This document shows, one piece after another, positions 37,239-47,194 of a stretch of 64,000 nt of DNA. The position numbers and the translations under genes were made by a program. Positions within the stretch are counted from its first letter, which is position 1; each line of letters begins with the position of its first letter. This DNA comes from Rhizobium sp. 007 (GTDB lineage: Bacteria > Pseudomonadota > Alphaproteobacteria > Rhizobiales > Rhizobiaceae): the NCBI RefSeq assembly GCF_015353075.1, contig NZ_CP064187.1, forward strand, positions 3,036,001 to 3,100,000. Direction: 5' to 3'. The notes beneath the pieces are model-generated. The model was given only the letters and a program-made list of their open reading frames with translations. It was not told the DNA's origin and did not search any database.

Positions 37239-38894
37239 TTATCGGATGTCCGCCCGAGCTCTTGGACGGGTGTCGTTGCGCTCGTACGAGAAGATCGCGG
37301 ACGGAAGCGGCGGCAGTCCGCGGATGATGTCAGACCCCTTTTCGCCCACCATGATCGTCGGCGCGTTGGTGTTGCTCGAGGGAACGCGTGGCATGATCGA
37401 GGAGTCGCAGACGCGCAGACCCTCAAGACCGTGGACCTTGAGATCGAGCCCGACAACGGCCTCCGGACCCGTCCCCATCTTGCACGTGCCGACAGGATGG
37501 TGGTCGGTCTTCGCGTTGGCGCATCCGTATTCGAAGAGCTGCTCGTCGGTCATGACCTTCGGCCCCGGCAGACGCTCGGCGAGAACGAACGGCTTGAGGG
37601 CGGCCTGCTGCATGATCTCGCGGGCGATCTTTAGCCCTTCAAGCGACATCGTCCTGTCATGGGGGTCCGACCAGTAGTTCGGGTCGATCAGCGGAGCAGC
37701 CGAGGGGTCCGAAGCCGAGAGCCGGACTGTGCCCCGAGATCTCGGATGGAGATAGGCTGAGTTCAGCGTCACGCCTGCATTCTTGAGACGCTCGACGCCG
37801 GCTTCGATGCCGGAGCCGAGACCCAGGTGGAACTGGATGTCCGGCGACCGGGCCTGCGGATCGGCGTACCAGAAGCCGCCCGTCTCGAAGAGCGAGGACG
37901 CCACCGGTCCTGAGCGGAAGAGGACGTACTGGAGGCCGGCCCAGAGGGTGCGATGGATCTTCGCAACGCCATCGTATGTGTGGTCGCCGGTGCACTCGGC
38001 GATGACGAAAAGGTCCAGGTGATCCTGGAGATTTCCGCCGACGCCCGGCAGGTCGTGTAAGACCTTCACGCCGACGGACTTAAGGTGGTCGGCCGGTCCG
38101 ATACCCGACTGAAGCAGGAGTTTCGGAGACCCGATCGCGCCGGAAGATACGAGGACCTCACGTTCGGCACGGACGACTTCGACGCCATTCTTACCGACGA
38201 TTTCGACGCCAACAGCACGGTTCCCCTCCAGGATGACCCGCGAGACGCGAGCATTCATGCGGATCTTCAGGTTCTTGCGATCTTTGATCGGAGACAAATA
38301 TGCGAGCGATGCCGACGAGCGGCGACGGTTACGCTGCGTCAGCTGATAGAACCCGACGCCCGCCTGCTGCCGGCCGTTAAAGTCATGGTTGTAGGGGATG
38401 CCGAGCTCCTGCCCTGCCCTGATGTAGGCGTCGCAGATCGGCAGCGCGGACACCGGCATGGAAACCCCGAGCGGTCCGCCGTAGGAATGGTAGTCGTCGG
38501 CGAAACGCTGGTTGTCCTCGGCGCGCTTGAAGTATGGGAGTATGGAACGGTAGTCCCAGCCGTCGCAACCGTCCTCGCTGGCCCACATGTCGTAATCGGC
38601 CGCGTTGCCGCGCGCGTAGAGCTGCGCGTTGATGGAAGAGCCGCCACCGATGACCTTCGCCTGCGTGTAGCGCAGCACGCGACCCTTCATGTGCTTCTGA
38701 GGCACCGTGGACCAGCCCCAGCTTGCTACGCCCTTCGTCATCTTGGCGAAACCGGCAGGCATGTGGAACAGCGGATTCCAGTCGCCGCCGCCCGCTTCGA
38801 GGAGCAGCACGTTGACGCTGGGGTCTTCGGTAAACCGGCTGGCGAGGACGCATCCTGCCGGACCAGCACCTGTTATGATGTAATCGAAACGCAT
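37239..38894 (-). CDS. GMC family oxidoreductase (choline dehydrogenase-like)
   Basis: 551 residues, normal GMC length. FAD-binding N terminus DYIITGAGPAGCVLASRFTE, GMC signature 1 around GGGSSINAQLYARGNAADYD (near residue 80), signature 2 around VSSGAIGSPKLLLQSGIGPA (near residue 252), and the active-site histidines near the C terminus (TDHHPVGTCKMG near 465; NTNAPTIMVGEKGSDII). Substrates of this group are primary alcohols or polyols. It starts 48 bases after the other GMC gene's stop. Because the neighbouring genes are sugar-related, a polyol or glycoside is more likely than choline. Confidence 0.92.
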   Translation of the reverse strand: MRFDYIITGAGPAGCVLASRFTEDPSVNVLLLEAGGGDWNPLFHMPAGFAKMTKGVASWGWSTVPQKHMKGRVLRYTQAKVIGGGSSINAQLYARGNAADYDMWASEDGCDGWDYRSILPYFKRAEDNQRFADDYHSYGGPLGVSMPVSALPICDAYIRAGQELGIPYNHDFNGRQQAGVGFYQLTQRNRRRSSASLAYLSPIKDRKNLKIRMNARVSRVILEGNRAVGVEIVGKNGVEVVRAEREVLVSSGAIGSPKLLLQSGIGPADHLKSVGVKVLHDLPGVGGNLQDHLDLFVIAECTGDHTYDGVAKIHRTLWAGLQYVLFRSGPVASSLFETGGFWYADPQARSPDIQFHLGLGSGIEAGVERLKNAGVTLNSAYLHPRSRGTVRLSASDPSAAPLIDPNYWSDPHDRTMSLEGLKIAREIMQQAALKPFVLAERLPGPKVMTDEQLFEYGCANAKTDHHPVGTCKMGTGPEAVVGLDLKVHGLEGLRVCDSSIMPRVPSSNTNAPTIMVGEKGSDIIRGLPPLPSAIFSYERNDTRPRARADIR

Positions 38895-38942
38895 TTTTGC
38901 TGTCCTATCGAAGCAGTGTAACGAGTGGGTTCAACGGGCCGC

Positions 38943-40448
38943 TCATCTCTGCAGATCCGTGGATGCGATGTGGTCGGCCACGCGCAGTGCCTGACTGGCC
39001 ACGGTGAGCGCGGGATTGACCGCCGCCGAGGTCGACAGGAAGCTGGCATCAACCACGAAGAGATTCTGATGGTCGAACGAGCGGCAGAACACGTCGAGCG
39101 GTGCCTTTGCCGGATCGTCGCCAATCCTGACGGTGCCACACTGATGCGAGGGCGTGCGCTTGTCGAAAGGCTTCGCTAGGACGATCGGAAAGCCAATCGA
39201 TCTAAGGATCTGCTTTGTCTTGGCAACAAGGGCAAGGTGAGCCCCCCAGTTGGTTCGCTGCCACTGGAGGATAATTCGGTCACCATCGACCATAACCCGG
39301 CTTTCGGGGTTCGGGATGTCCTCGCTCATTGCATAGAAGTCGATCGCATGATCGGTGACAAGGCCAAGCATCCACTCAGGTAGATGAGGCATAGAACCTT
39401 TCAGAATCCGACTTGAGACCCGGCCCAGTAGCTGCACGTTGCCAAGCGGAGGGCCGCCGTTTCCATCCGATAAATAGAAGTCGTTAAAGGCGAAGGTCTT
39501 CTGATAGATCGACGTGTTCTTGAAGGTTGGGGAAATTCCGATCACGGCCGATGCATTGTGGTTCATGAAATTCCGACCGACCTGATCTGAGGAATTCGCG
39601 AGACCCTTCTTGAACCGCTCGTTCGCCGACCGGAGCAGCAGCACGGACGACTGGACCGCTCCTGCGGAGAGGATGACCAGCTTGGGAGACACCGATTGCG
39701 TCCGGCCGTCCTTGACGTAAACGACCTTTTCGATCCGGCCGTTCGGACCCGTCTCGAGCTTCGCAACTCGGGAATTTGTCTGGAGCGTCACGTTCGCATA
39801 TTGCAGCGCGACCGAAAGGGCCGCGGTTTCAGCATCCATCTTGCCATCTTTTGAATTTGGATGCGCGTCCCAAGGCGTTTTGGCTTTCGCAAGCCAAAGG
39901 TCGATATCGACGCCCAAAGGCAAGGAAGCCGGGTGAAGCCCCTTCTTTTTGAGACGTGCCCGAACGTCGGCAATGGGTGGCTCATCCGGAACGGGCGGGT
40001 ATTCGTATCCCATCGAATGGTAGGGCTCGGTGGGATCCTCACCCAAGGTTCCTCGGACGTTAAACAGGCGTTCGGCGCGGCTGTACCACGGCTCGAGCAC
40101 TTCGTAGGGGAACGGCCAGGCAGGCGAGACGCCGTCCTGATGCTCGATCACATCGAAGTCTTCTTTGCGGTACCGGGAGAGAACAGCTCCGTAGAATTTC
40201 GAGTTTCCACCTACATTGTAGTAGTTGCCCGGATTGAACCCCTTGCCATCGGCTTCGTACCAGGTCTCCTTCGGCCGGAAATGGCCCCGCTGGAAGATGG
40301 CTCGCTGGTCGCGATTGACCGGAAGGTCGGCAATATGGTCGCCGGCTTCGAGGATCAAAATGTTTGCGCCCGTCGAGGCCAGTCCTGCTGCGACGGACGA
40401 CCCGCCGATGCCGGATCCTATGATGACGATGTCGGGTGTGACGCTCAT
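38943..40448 (-). CDS. GMC oxidoreductase, second type
   Basis: 501 residues. FAD motif DIVIIGSGIGGSSVAAGLAS at the N terminus, NVGGNSKFYGAVLSRYRKED near residue 78, and the C-terminal GMC_oxred_C block with DASFLSTSAAVNPALTVASQ. It differs strongly from the 551-residue GMC gene downstream and is closer to pyranose oxidase or glycoside-oxidising GMC proteins; this finer call is tentative. No Tat signal is visible, so it is probably cytoplasmic unless exported with a partner. It starts 12 bases after the ABC ATPase stop, within the operon. It may oxidise a sugar hydroxyl to a keto sugar that the Gfo/Idh enzymes then handle. Confidence 0.88.
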   Translation of the reverse strand: MSVTPDIVIIGSGIGGSSVAAGLASTGANILILEAGDHIADLPVNRDQRAIFQRGHFRPKETWYEADGKGFNPGNYYNVGGNSKFYGAVLSRYRKEDFDVIEHQDGVSPAWPFPYEVLEPWYSRAERLFNVRGTLGEDPTEPYHSMGYEYPPVPDEPPIADVRARLKKKGLHPASLPLGVDIDLWLAKAKTPWDAHPNSKDGKMDAETAALSVALQYANVTLQTNSRVAKLETGPNGRIEKVVYVKDGRTQSVSPKLVILSAGAVQSSVLLLRSANERFKKGLANSSDQVGRNFMNHNASAVIGISPTFKNTSIYQKTFAFNDFYLSDGNGGPPLGNVQLLGRVSSRILKGSMPHLPEWMLGLVTDHAIDFYAMSEDIPNPESRVMVDGDRIILQWQRTNWGAHLALVAKTKQILRSIGFPIVLAKPFDKRTPSHQCGTVRIGDDPAKAPLDVFCRSFDHQNLFVVDASFLSTSAAVNPALTVASQALRVADHIASTDLQR

Positions 40449-40460
40449 TTCAAATTCGCC

Positions 40461-41576
40461 TTAAGCAATCCGGACCTGGGTCTGAGGATCGAAGAACACT
40501 GCCTTGTCGAGATTGAAGGCAAGCCTCGCCTTTTCACCCGCCTTGATACGGGCGTCCGCCCGGAGACGAGCGACGACTTCCTTTCCACCAAGCTTGGTCA
40601 CCGCAAATGTGTCGGAGCCCGCCGGTTCGACGACTTCGATCAGGCAGTCGTTTTCGGAGACGGATCGTGCGTTGCGGTCAGCGCCCTCTGGATCGGTTAG
40701 AGCTTCCGGCCGGATGCCGAAGATGACATTTCGGTTTGCGTATCCGGCAAGAGACGTCATGCCCGGTGACACCGGAAGATTCATGATCTCGCCACCGGCC
40801 CGCTCCAAGGCGACGGCGAGACCGCCCGCGCCGTTGGTGATCTTGCCCGAAAGCAGGTTCATTGCCGGCGAACCCATGAAGTCGGCAACAAACATGTTCG
40901 CAGGATTGTTGTAGATTTCCGCGGGCGTGCCGAACTGTTGGACGATACCGTCCTTCATGACGGCGATCTTGGTCGCGAGCGTCATCGCCTCGATCTGGTC
41001 ATGCGTCACGTAAACGATCGTCTTGCCGGTGGTCTGGTGAAGGCGCTTGATCTCCGTCCGCATATCGACGCGCAGCTTGGCGTCGAGGTTTGACAGCGGC
41101 TCGTCGAACAGGAAGAGCTTTGGATCGCGTACCAGAGCACGCCCCATGGCGACGCGCTGACGCTGGCCGCCGGAAAGCTGGCTTGGCTTGCGGTCAAGAA
41201 GGTGACCGATCTGCAGCACCTTCGCGACCTTGTCGATCGCCTGCTTTCGCTCCTCGGGCGGGACGCCGCGCATCTCCATGCCGAAAGCGATGTTCCCCGC
41301 AACAGTCATGTTCGGGTAGAGCGCATAGCTCTGGAACACCATGGCAATATCGCGCTTCGACGGATGCAGGTCGGCGATGCTGCGGTCGTCGACCCGAATG
41401 TCACCTTCTGTGATGGTTTCCAGGCCGGCGATGGTATTAAGCAGCGTGGACTTGCCGCAGCCGGACGGGCCGACAAGAACTAGGAAGCCGCCCTTTTCGA
41501 GTTCGAGATCAATCCCCTTGAGGATTTCGACAGCGCCGTAGCGCTTTCTGAGACCGGAGATATTGAGGAAGGCCAT
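40461..41576 (-). CDS. Sugar ABC transporter ATPase (MalK/UgpC type)
   Basis: 371 residues. ABC domain with Walker A GPSGCGKST, Q-loop MVFQSYALYPNM, signature LSGGQRQR, Walker B LFLFDEPLSNLD and switch VTHDQIEA; then a C-terminal TOBE/MalK regulatory region (residues 240-371). These ATPases energise carbohydrate importers of the CUT1 class. It follows the permease gene by 5 bases and precedes a GMC oxidoreductase by 12, placing import and first oxidation in one transcript. Confidence 0.94.
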   Translation of the reverse strand: MAFLNISGLRKRYGAVEILKGIDLELEKGGFLVLVGPSGCGKSTLLNTIAGLETITEGDIRVDDRSIADLHPSKRDIAMVFQSYALYPNMTVAGNIAFGMEMRGVPPEERKQAIDKVAKVLQIGHLLDRKPSQLSGGQRQRVAMGRALVRDPKLFLFDEPLSNLDAKLRVDMRTEIKRLHQTTGKTIVYVTHDQIEAMTLATKIAVMKDGIVQQFGTPAEIYNNPANMFVADFMGSPAMNLLSGKITNGAGGLAVALERAGGEIMNLPVSPGMTSLAGYANRNVIFGIRPEALTDPEGADRNARSVSENDCLIEVVEPAGSDTFAVTKLGGKEVVARLRADARIKAGEKARLAFNLDKAVFFDPQTQVRIA

Positions 41577-41581
41577 TTGAG

Positions 41582-42526
41582 TTATCCTTTCACAGCGCCC
41601 GCCATCAGACCGCGGACGAAGTAGCGGCCGGCGACGATGTAGACGAAGAGCGTGGGCATGGCGGCGATTATCGCAGCAGCCATGTTGACATTGTATTCGA
41701 CCACCCCGGTTGAGGTATTGACGACATTGTTTAGCGCCACCGTCATCGGCATGGATTCACCCGTGCCGGCGTAGGCTGATGCGAACAGGAAGTCGTTCCA
41801 GATATTGGTGAACTGGTAGATGACCGTGACGACGATGATCGGCAGCGAGTTCGGCAGCATGATGCGGCGGAAGATCTGAAAGAAGCTCGCGCCATCGACC
41901 TGCGCCGCGCGCACGAGTTCGTTCGGAAACGCCTCGTAGTAATTGCGGAAGAACAGCGTTGTGAAGCCGAGGCCGTAGATCACGTGGACGATGACGAGGT
42001 TCACCGTCGGATTGCCAAACCCGAGCGAGACTCCGATCTCGTTGCGCAGCGTATTCCCAAACCGGCCAAGATTGCCGAGAATGGTCGCCATCGGCAAGAG
42101 CACCGATTGAAACGGGATAAAGCAGGCAAACAACATCAGGCCGAAGACCAGCGTATGGCCGGGGAAGCGCCATTTCGTCAGCACGTAACCGTTCAGCGCA
42201 CCGAGCACCGTGGAGATCGCCACTGCCGGCACGACCATCTTGATCGAGTTCCAGAAGTAGCCCTTGATGCCGGCGCAGGTGAGACCGACGCAGGTCTCGC
42301 CCCAGGCCTTGAACCAGGCATCGAAGGTCGGCGATTGCGGAAGCGACAGCATGTTGCCATTTTGGATCTCGTCCATGGTCTTGAACGAAGTGACCAACAT
42401 CACGAAGAGCGGCATTAGGTAAATGACGGCAAAGAATAGCAGAAGGCCGTAAATGATCGTGCGGCTGATCCAGCGTGAGCTTGCATAGCTGCGGGTCGGC
42501 GCGGCGGAGGCGGTGATAGTGGTCAT
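41582..42526 (-). CDS. Carbohydrate ABC transporter permease (MalG type)
   Basis: 314 residues, six membrane segments, starting with an N-terminal anchor (TIIYGLLLFFAVIYLMPLFV). The EAA loop (NELVRAAQVDGASFFQIFRR, near residue 210) marks it as the partner that docks the ATPase. It overlaps the first permease gene by 4 bases. The set resembles glucose/mannose-type CUT1 importers. Confidence 0.93.
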   Translation of the reverse strand: MTTITASAAPTRSYASSRWISRTIIYGLLLFFAVIYLMPLFVMLVTSFKTMDEIQNGNMLSLPQSPTFDAWFKAWGETCVGLTCAGIKGYFWNSIKMVVPAVAISTVLGALNGYVLTKWRFPGHTLVFGLMLFACFIPFQSVLLPMATILGNLGRFGNTLRNEIGVSLGFGNPTVNLVIVHVIYGLGFTTLFFRNYYEAFPNELVRAAQVDGASFFQIFRRIMLPNSLPIIVVTVIYQFTNIWNDFLFASAYAGTGESMPMTVALNNVVNTSTGVVEYNVNMAAAIIAAMPTLFVYIVAGRYFVRGLMAGAVKG

Positions 42527-43470
42527 CGCGCCTTCTCCTTAAGTTCGGAATAGAGATAGGGAACGATGATCGCCGAGATGGTCATCAGCATGATGATCGC
42601 GCTTGCCGACCCCACGGCCATTTCATTTCGCTTGAACGTGTATTCATACATGAAGTTGGACGGCAGCCAGGCCGAGCCGCCGGGTCCGCCCGAGGTCAGC
42701 GCCACGACCAGGTCATAGGACTTGATCGCCATATGGGCCAGCACGATGAAGGCCGACAGGAAGACCGGTCGCAGCATCGGGATGACGATGCGGCGGTAGA
42801 GCTGACTAGTCGTTGCCCCGTCGATCTGGGCGGCTTTCATGATCTCACCGTCGATGCCGCGCAGACCCGCCAGAAACATCGCCATGACGAAACCGGACGC
42901 CTGCCAGACGCCGGCGATCACGACGGTGTAGATGACGAAATCCTTGTTCTTGATCCAGTCGAAATGGAAGCTCGTCCAGCCGAAATGGTGCAGCGTCTGC
43001 TCCAGGCCGAGACCCGGATCGAGGAACCATTTCCAGGCAACGCCGGTGACGATGAAGGAGAGCGCCATCGGATAGAGGAAGATCGGTCGAAGGATGCCCT
43101 CGCCGCGGATTTTCTGATCGAGCAGGATCGCGAGAAACAGTCCGAGCCCAAGGCAGATGAATATGTAGAGAAACCCGAAGATCCCCATATTGGTGATCGA
43201 CGTGTACCAGGACGACGGTGGGTCGCTCTCAAATGTCCATCGCCAAAGGCGCTCGTAGGCGCGGGCACCGGTTAAGGCGTAAGACGGGAAGGTCTTGGAA
43301 TTGGTGAACGACAGATAGGCCGTCCAGGCGATGAAGCCATAAACGAAAATGATCGTGATCGCGAAGCTTGGAGCCAGCACGATCTGCGGCAGCGCAGTTT
43401 GAATGCGCGCTCGTAGCGGAGCCGGTTTCGCGGGCGTAAGAATGGGTTCGCTGGTAGCGACACTGCTCAT
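42523..43470 (-). CDS. Sugar ABC transporter permease (MalF type)
   Basis: 315 residues, six predicted membrane segments. The EAA loop DGEIMKAAQIDGATTSQLYR lies near residue 225. The N-terminal tail of about 30 residues is Pro/Ala-rich and cytoplasmic. It starts 74 bases after the binding-protein stop and overlaps the next permease by 4 bases (ATGA), so the two are made in equal amounts for the heterodimeric channel. Confidence 0.93.
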   Translation of the reverse strand: MSSVATSEPILTPAKPAPLRARIQTALPQIVLAPSFAITIIFVYGFIAWTAYLSFTNSKTFPSYALTGARAYERLWRWTFESDPPSSWYTSITNMGIFGFLYIFICLGLGLFLAILLDQKIRGEGILRPIFLYPMALSFIVTGVAWKWFLDPGLGLEQTLHHFGWTSFHFDWIKNKDFVIYTVVIAGVWQASGFVMAMFLAGLRGIDGEIMKAAQIDGATTSQLYRRIVIPMLRPVFLSAFIVLAHMAIKSYDLVVALTSGGPGGSAWLPSNFMYEYTFKRNEMAVGSASAIIMLMTISAIIVPYLYSELKEKAR

Positions 43471-43544
43471 GGTGGTCGTCCCTTCGAGGGTAATCGATCG
43501 GGCGTCCTCCCCGCCAATCGGGCGGGAAGGACTTTCATCCGGTC

Positions 43545-44807
43545 TTAGCGTGCGTCGTCGATCGCCCGGACGAGCTGGGTGACAGCTTCGTCGGAGGTCT
43601 TGATCTGGCCGTGGACGAACTTGGAAACGACGTCCTTATAGGCGTTGGCGATTGCCGGAGGCGCGCCGTAACCCTGAGCGAGCGAGCCGAACAGCGTGCC
43701 CTTCTCGTTGGCAGCCTTCAGGTCGGCAATACCCTTCTTGCCGCAGGCGTCGAAGTCAGTGTCCGGAACGTCGGTACGGGCCGGAACAGAGCCCTTGACG
43801 ACGTTGAAGGCCGACTGGAAACTCTTGGACAGCGTCGCTTTGGCGAGAGCAACCTGAGCTGCCTTGCGATCGTCCGGAACGTCGAACATGCCGAAGACGT
43901 CGGAGTTGTAGATCACGCTTCCTTCGGTGCCTGGGAAGCGGTAGCACAGGAAGTCGGTGTCGGGCTTCTTCTTGGCGGCAACGAATTCGCCCTTGGCCCA
44001 GTCACCCATGACCTGCACCAGAGCATCGCCCTTGATGACCATGGCGGTCGCCAGGTTCCAGTCGCGGCCCGAGAAGTTCGGATCGACGTACTTGACGATC
44101 TTGGCGAGGTTGTCGAACGACTTCTTCATCGTGTCCGACTTCAGCGCCTCTTCGTCGAGTTCGTTGAAGGCCTTCTTGTAGAAGTCAGCGCCGCCTGTGG
44201 ATTCGACGATCGAGTCGAACATCGTCGCTTCCTGCCAGCTCTGACCGCCGAGAGCGAGTGGAACGACGCCGGCAGCCTTCGCCTTGTCGAGGAGCGCGAT
44301 CAGCTCGTCAAAGGTCTTCGGCTGCGTGCCGCCGATCTTGTCCATCACGGCCTTGTTGATCCATAGCCAGTTGACCGAGTGCACGTTTACGGGAGCAGCA
44401 ACCCACTTGCCGTCATAGACGGAAAACTTCTGCAGAGCTTCCGGAACGGACTTGTCCCAGCCTTCAGCCTTGGCGGTCTCGGTCAGATCGCCCATGACGC
44501 CGGCCTGTGCATAGTCGAGGACGGTGTAGCCAAGCATCTGCGACGCAGTCGGATAGTTGCCTGCGGCGACCATTGCCTTAAGCGCCGTCATGGCAGCATC
44601 ACCGCCACCGCCGGCCACCGGAACGTCCTTCCAAGCGTAACCTTCCTTGGACAGATCCTGCTTGAGAACATTGAGTGCGGCAGCTTCACCGCCAGACGTC
44701 CACCAGTGCAGCATCTGCACTTCCTTGACGTCCTCGGCACATGCTACGGCGGTTCCGCCGGCAACTGCCAGTGCGACCACAGCGGTAGAAGTCAGAAACT
44801 TGCGCAT
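43545..44807 (-). CDS. Sugar ABC transporter substrate-binding protein (glucose/mannose type)
   Basis: 420 residues from the ATG at 44807, preceded by GGGAGG. A signal peptide (residues 1-24, [18 protein letters not shown] then cleavage after ACA) sends it to the periplasm. The mature start [20 protein letters not shown] is characteristic of glucose/mannose CUT1 binding proteins. It captures the sugar and delivers it to the two permeases. Its leader shares 14 bases (complement of TGAAAACCTCCCAG) with the leader of the Gfo/Idh gene at 49823. Glucose-like specificity is inferred from family only; the neighbouring oxidoreductases suggest a modified sugar. Confidence 0.92.
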   Translation of the reverse strand: MRKFLTSTAVVALAVAGGTAVACAEDVKEVQMLHWWTSGGEAAALNVLKQDLSKEGYAWKDVPVAGGGGDAAMTALKAMVAAGNYPTASQMLGYTVLDYAQAGVMGDLTETAKAEGWDKSVPEALQKFSVYDGKWVAAPVNVHSVNWLWINKAVMDKIGGTQPKTFDELIALLDKAKAAGVVPLALGGQSWQEATMFDSIVESTGGADFYKKAFNELDEEALKSDTMKKSFDNLAKIVKYVDPNFSGRDWNLATAMVIKGDALVQVMGDWAKGEFVAAKKKPDTDFLCYRFPGTEGSVIYNSDVFGMFDVPDDRKAAQVALAKATLSKSFQSAFNVVKGSVPARTDVPDTDFDACGKKGIADLKAANEKGTLFGSLAQGYGAPPAIANAYKDVVSKFVHGQIKTSDEAVTQLVRAIDDAR

Positions 44808-44894
44808 TGAAAACCTCCCAGTGCAAGTATGAAGGTGCGGGACCCATTCCCGCACCGATCGCCCGCCCTCCTCGGGCGTATTCTCGTGGCCGGC

Positions 44895-46421
44895 CTAGGC
44901 CAGCGTTTCCTTCTTTGGCATCCACCAGCTTGTGCGGGCGCCGATATGCATGTTGAGCGTCTTCGTCTCGGTGTAGTCCTCGACCGCATGACGGCCGAGT
45001 TCGCGGCCAAGACCGGACTGCTTGTAACCGCCGAACGGCAGCTCTGATGCACCGTCCATGAAGGTGTTCATCCAGAGGGTGCCGGCGCGGACCTTGCGGC
45101 CGACAGTCAGGCACGTGTCGAAGTCGCGGCTCCAGACACCGGCCGAGAGGCCGTAATCGATGGAGTTGGCGATCTCGATCGCTTCCGCCGTTGTCTCGAA
45201 GGTGAGAACGGAGAGAACCGGGCCGAAGACCTCCTCGCGGGCGACCGTCATGTCGGGCGTGACGGCTTCAAGGATCGTCGGCGCCATGAACTGGCCCATG
45301 CCGAAATCGAGTGCTTCGCCACCATGAGCAACCTTCGCGCCGCCACTGGTCGCACCGGTGACATAGGCGTTGATCTTCTCGAGATGCTGCGGAGTAATGA
45401 TCGCGCCGACCTGCGTGCTTGGATCGAGCGGATCGCCGACCTTCACGTCCTTGGCCAATTCGGCGACGCGCTTAACGACGTCCGATGCAATGCTCTTGTG
45501 CAGGATCAGCCGGGAACCGGCATTGCAGCATTCGCCGGCGTTGAAGTAGGCGCCGAAGACGGCGGCGTCGATGAATGCGTCGAGGTCCGCATCAGGGAAC
45601 ACGATCTGCGGGTTCTTGCCGCCAAGCTCCAGCGAGACCTTCTTCAAAGTCTGCGCGGCGTTCGTCATCGTAAGTTTGCCGACACCGGTCGAGCCCGTGA
45701 AGGAAACCATGTCGACGGCCGGATGAGTTGTCATGATGGCGCCGACTTCCGGACCGGTGCCGGTGACGATGTTGACGGCGCCCTCCGGAAGGCCTGCTGC
45801 CTGAAGGATTTCGCCGAGCAGCAGCGTCGATCCTGAAGTCAGCTCGGAAGGTTTGACGACGGTCGTACAGCCCGCGGCGAGTGCGAATGGCAGCTTTTGC
45901 CCCACGATCAGAAACGGGAAGTTCCAGGGGGTGATGATCGATACGACGCCGATGGCTTCGCGAAGAACGACGCCTAGCGTGCCATCGCCGAGAGTGTTGT
46001 AGCTTTCGCCATGAAGATCACGCGCAAGAGCTGCCGCATAACGCCAGATGTCGACGGACCCGGCGATTTCACCGCGGACCTGCGAGATTGGCTTGCCGGC
46101 CTCAATCGCATCAAGATATGCGAGCTCCTCGGAGCGCGCGGCGATCAAGTCTGCTGCCTTAAGCAGGACCGCCGAACGCTCCGACGCGGTCATTCGGGGC
46201 CATGGACCATGATCGAAAGCCTTGCGGGCGGCTACGATCGCCCGCTCGGCGTCAGCCTTCGTTCCGGTCGGGTATCGGCTGACCACCACTCCGTGGCTGG
46301 GCGCAACGCGTTCGATCGGCTGTGCACCGCCGGCTTCCCACTTGCCGTCGATCAGCATCTTGAAGTCGCGCGCCTTGTGATCCGCAAGTGCCTTGGGCGT
46401 AACCAGAACTGTCATTACCAT
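44895..46421 (-). CDS. NAD(P)-dependent aldehyde dehydrogenase
   Basis: 508 residues, the full ALDH length. Conserved motifs are ITPWNFPFLIVGQKLPFALA, the general base region VSLELGGKNPQIVFPDADLD (Glu near residue 275) and the catalytic cysteine in FNAGECCNAGSRLILHKS (near residue 309). It oxidises an aldehyde to an acid. It resembles betaine-aldehyde and other broad-specificity ALDHs. The start overlaps the enoyl-CoA hydratase stop by 7 bases, so it is translationally coupled to the CoA-handling genes, and it precedes the importer genes. Confidence 0.93.
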   Translation of the reverse strand: MVMTVLVTPKALADHKARDFKMLIDGKWEAGGAQPIERVAPSHGVVVSRYPTGTKADAERAIVAARKAFDHGPWPRMTASERSAVLLKAADLIAARSEELAYLDAIEAGKPISQVRGEIAGSVDIWRYAAALARDLHGESYNTLGDGTLGVVLREAIGVVSIITPWNFPFLIVGQKLPFALAAGCTTVVKPSELTSGSTLLLGEILQAAGLPEGAVNIVTGTGPEVGAIMTTHPAVDMVSFTGSTGVGKLTMTNAAQTLKKVSLELGGKNPQIVFPDADLDAFIDAAVFGAYFNAGECCNAGSRLILHKSIASDVVKRVAELAKDVKVGDPLDPSTQVGAIITPQHLEKINAYVTGATSGGAKVAHGGEALDFGMGQFMAPTILEAVTPDMTVAREEVFGPVLSVLTFETTAEAIEIANSIDYGLSAGVWSRDFDTCLTVGRKVRAGTLWMNTFMDGASELPFGGYKQSGLGRELGRHAVEDYTETKTLNMHIGARTSWWMPKKETLA

Positions 46422-47194
46422 TCTCCTTTGAACTTAGCGGGGCGCTTCTCCGTAAAGGATGCGACGCCCTCCTTGAGATCGCCGGTCTTCGCGACGAGGA
46501 TCGAGCCCAGCGCCTCGACGGCGGTCCCGTTGTCTTCATCGTTCGCAGAGGCGATCATAAGCTTTACGACCTCAAGTGCCGCGGGACCGCGTGCAGCGAT
46601 CCGTTCGGCGTATTGCTTCGCGGCGGTCACGGCATTGCCGGTCGATGTCACGGCGTCGACGAGCCCCAGGGCGCCGGCTTCGTGTGCAGTGAATATCTCG
46701 CCTCCGAGCGCCATTCGCCGGACCACCTGTGCGCCGAAGCGCTTGACAAGACGCTGGGTGCCCGACCAGCCGGGGACCATGCCAAGTCCCGTCTCCGGAA
46801 GACCGACCTTGATCTGCTCCTCGGCAATGCGGATGTCCGCGACACCGGCAAGTTCTAGACCACCTCCAAGGGCATGGCCGTTGAGCGCGGCGACGAGCGG
46901 CACGCGCAATGTCGCGAGCCTTTCGAAAATGCGATGGCCGTGGCGAACCCATGCGTGGCCGAATTCCTCCGGTCGCATGCCGCCCCAGGCCTTGATGTCG
47001 CCACCGGCAGAGAAGCCCTTGCCGTCGCCTGTCAGGATCGCGACCCGCACTTGAGCATTGGCTTCGACCTCGTCCGCGGCTGTGGCGAGCGCCTTCAGCA
47101 TGTCGAGATCCAGGGCGTTCAGCTTCTCGGGCCGGGAAACCGTCATGACCGCGACGTGGTTTTCGACCTCGACTTTCACGGTTCCACTAGCCAT
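46415..47194 (-). CDS. Enoyl-CoA hydratase/isomerase family protein
   Basis: 259 residues, crotonase fold. Oxyanion-hole regions: KGFSAGGDIKAWGG (near residue 63) and ALNGHALGGGLELAGVADIR (near 105). The catalytic region GLPETGLGMVPGWSGTQRLV follows near residue 133. It acts on an acyl-CoA, by hydration, isomerisation or retro-aldol. It overlaps both neighbours (8 bases with the CoA-transferase, 7 with the aldehyde dehydrogenase), so these three form a tight unit. The combination with a CoA-transferase and an aldehyde dehydrogenase suggests side-chain removal from an acid, as in hydroxycinnamate or short-chain acid degradation. Confidence 0.92.
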   Translation of the reverse strand: MASGTVKVEVENHVAVMTVSRPEKLNALDLDMLKALATAADEVEANAQVRVAILTGDGKGFSAGGDIKAWGGMRPEEFGHAWVRHGHRIFERLATLRVPLVAALNGHALGGGLELAGVADIRIAEEQIKVGLPETGLGMVPGWSGTQRLVKRFGAQVVRRMALGGEIFTAHEAGALGLVDAVTSTGNAVTAAKQYAERIAARGPAALEVVKLMIASANDEDNGTAVEALGSILVAKTGDLKEGVASFTEKRPAKFKGEW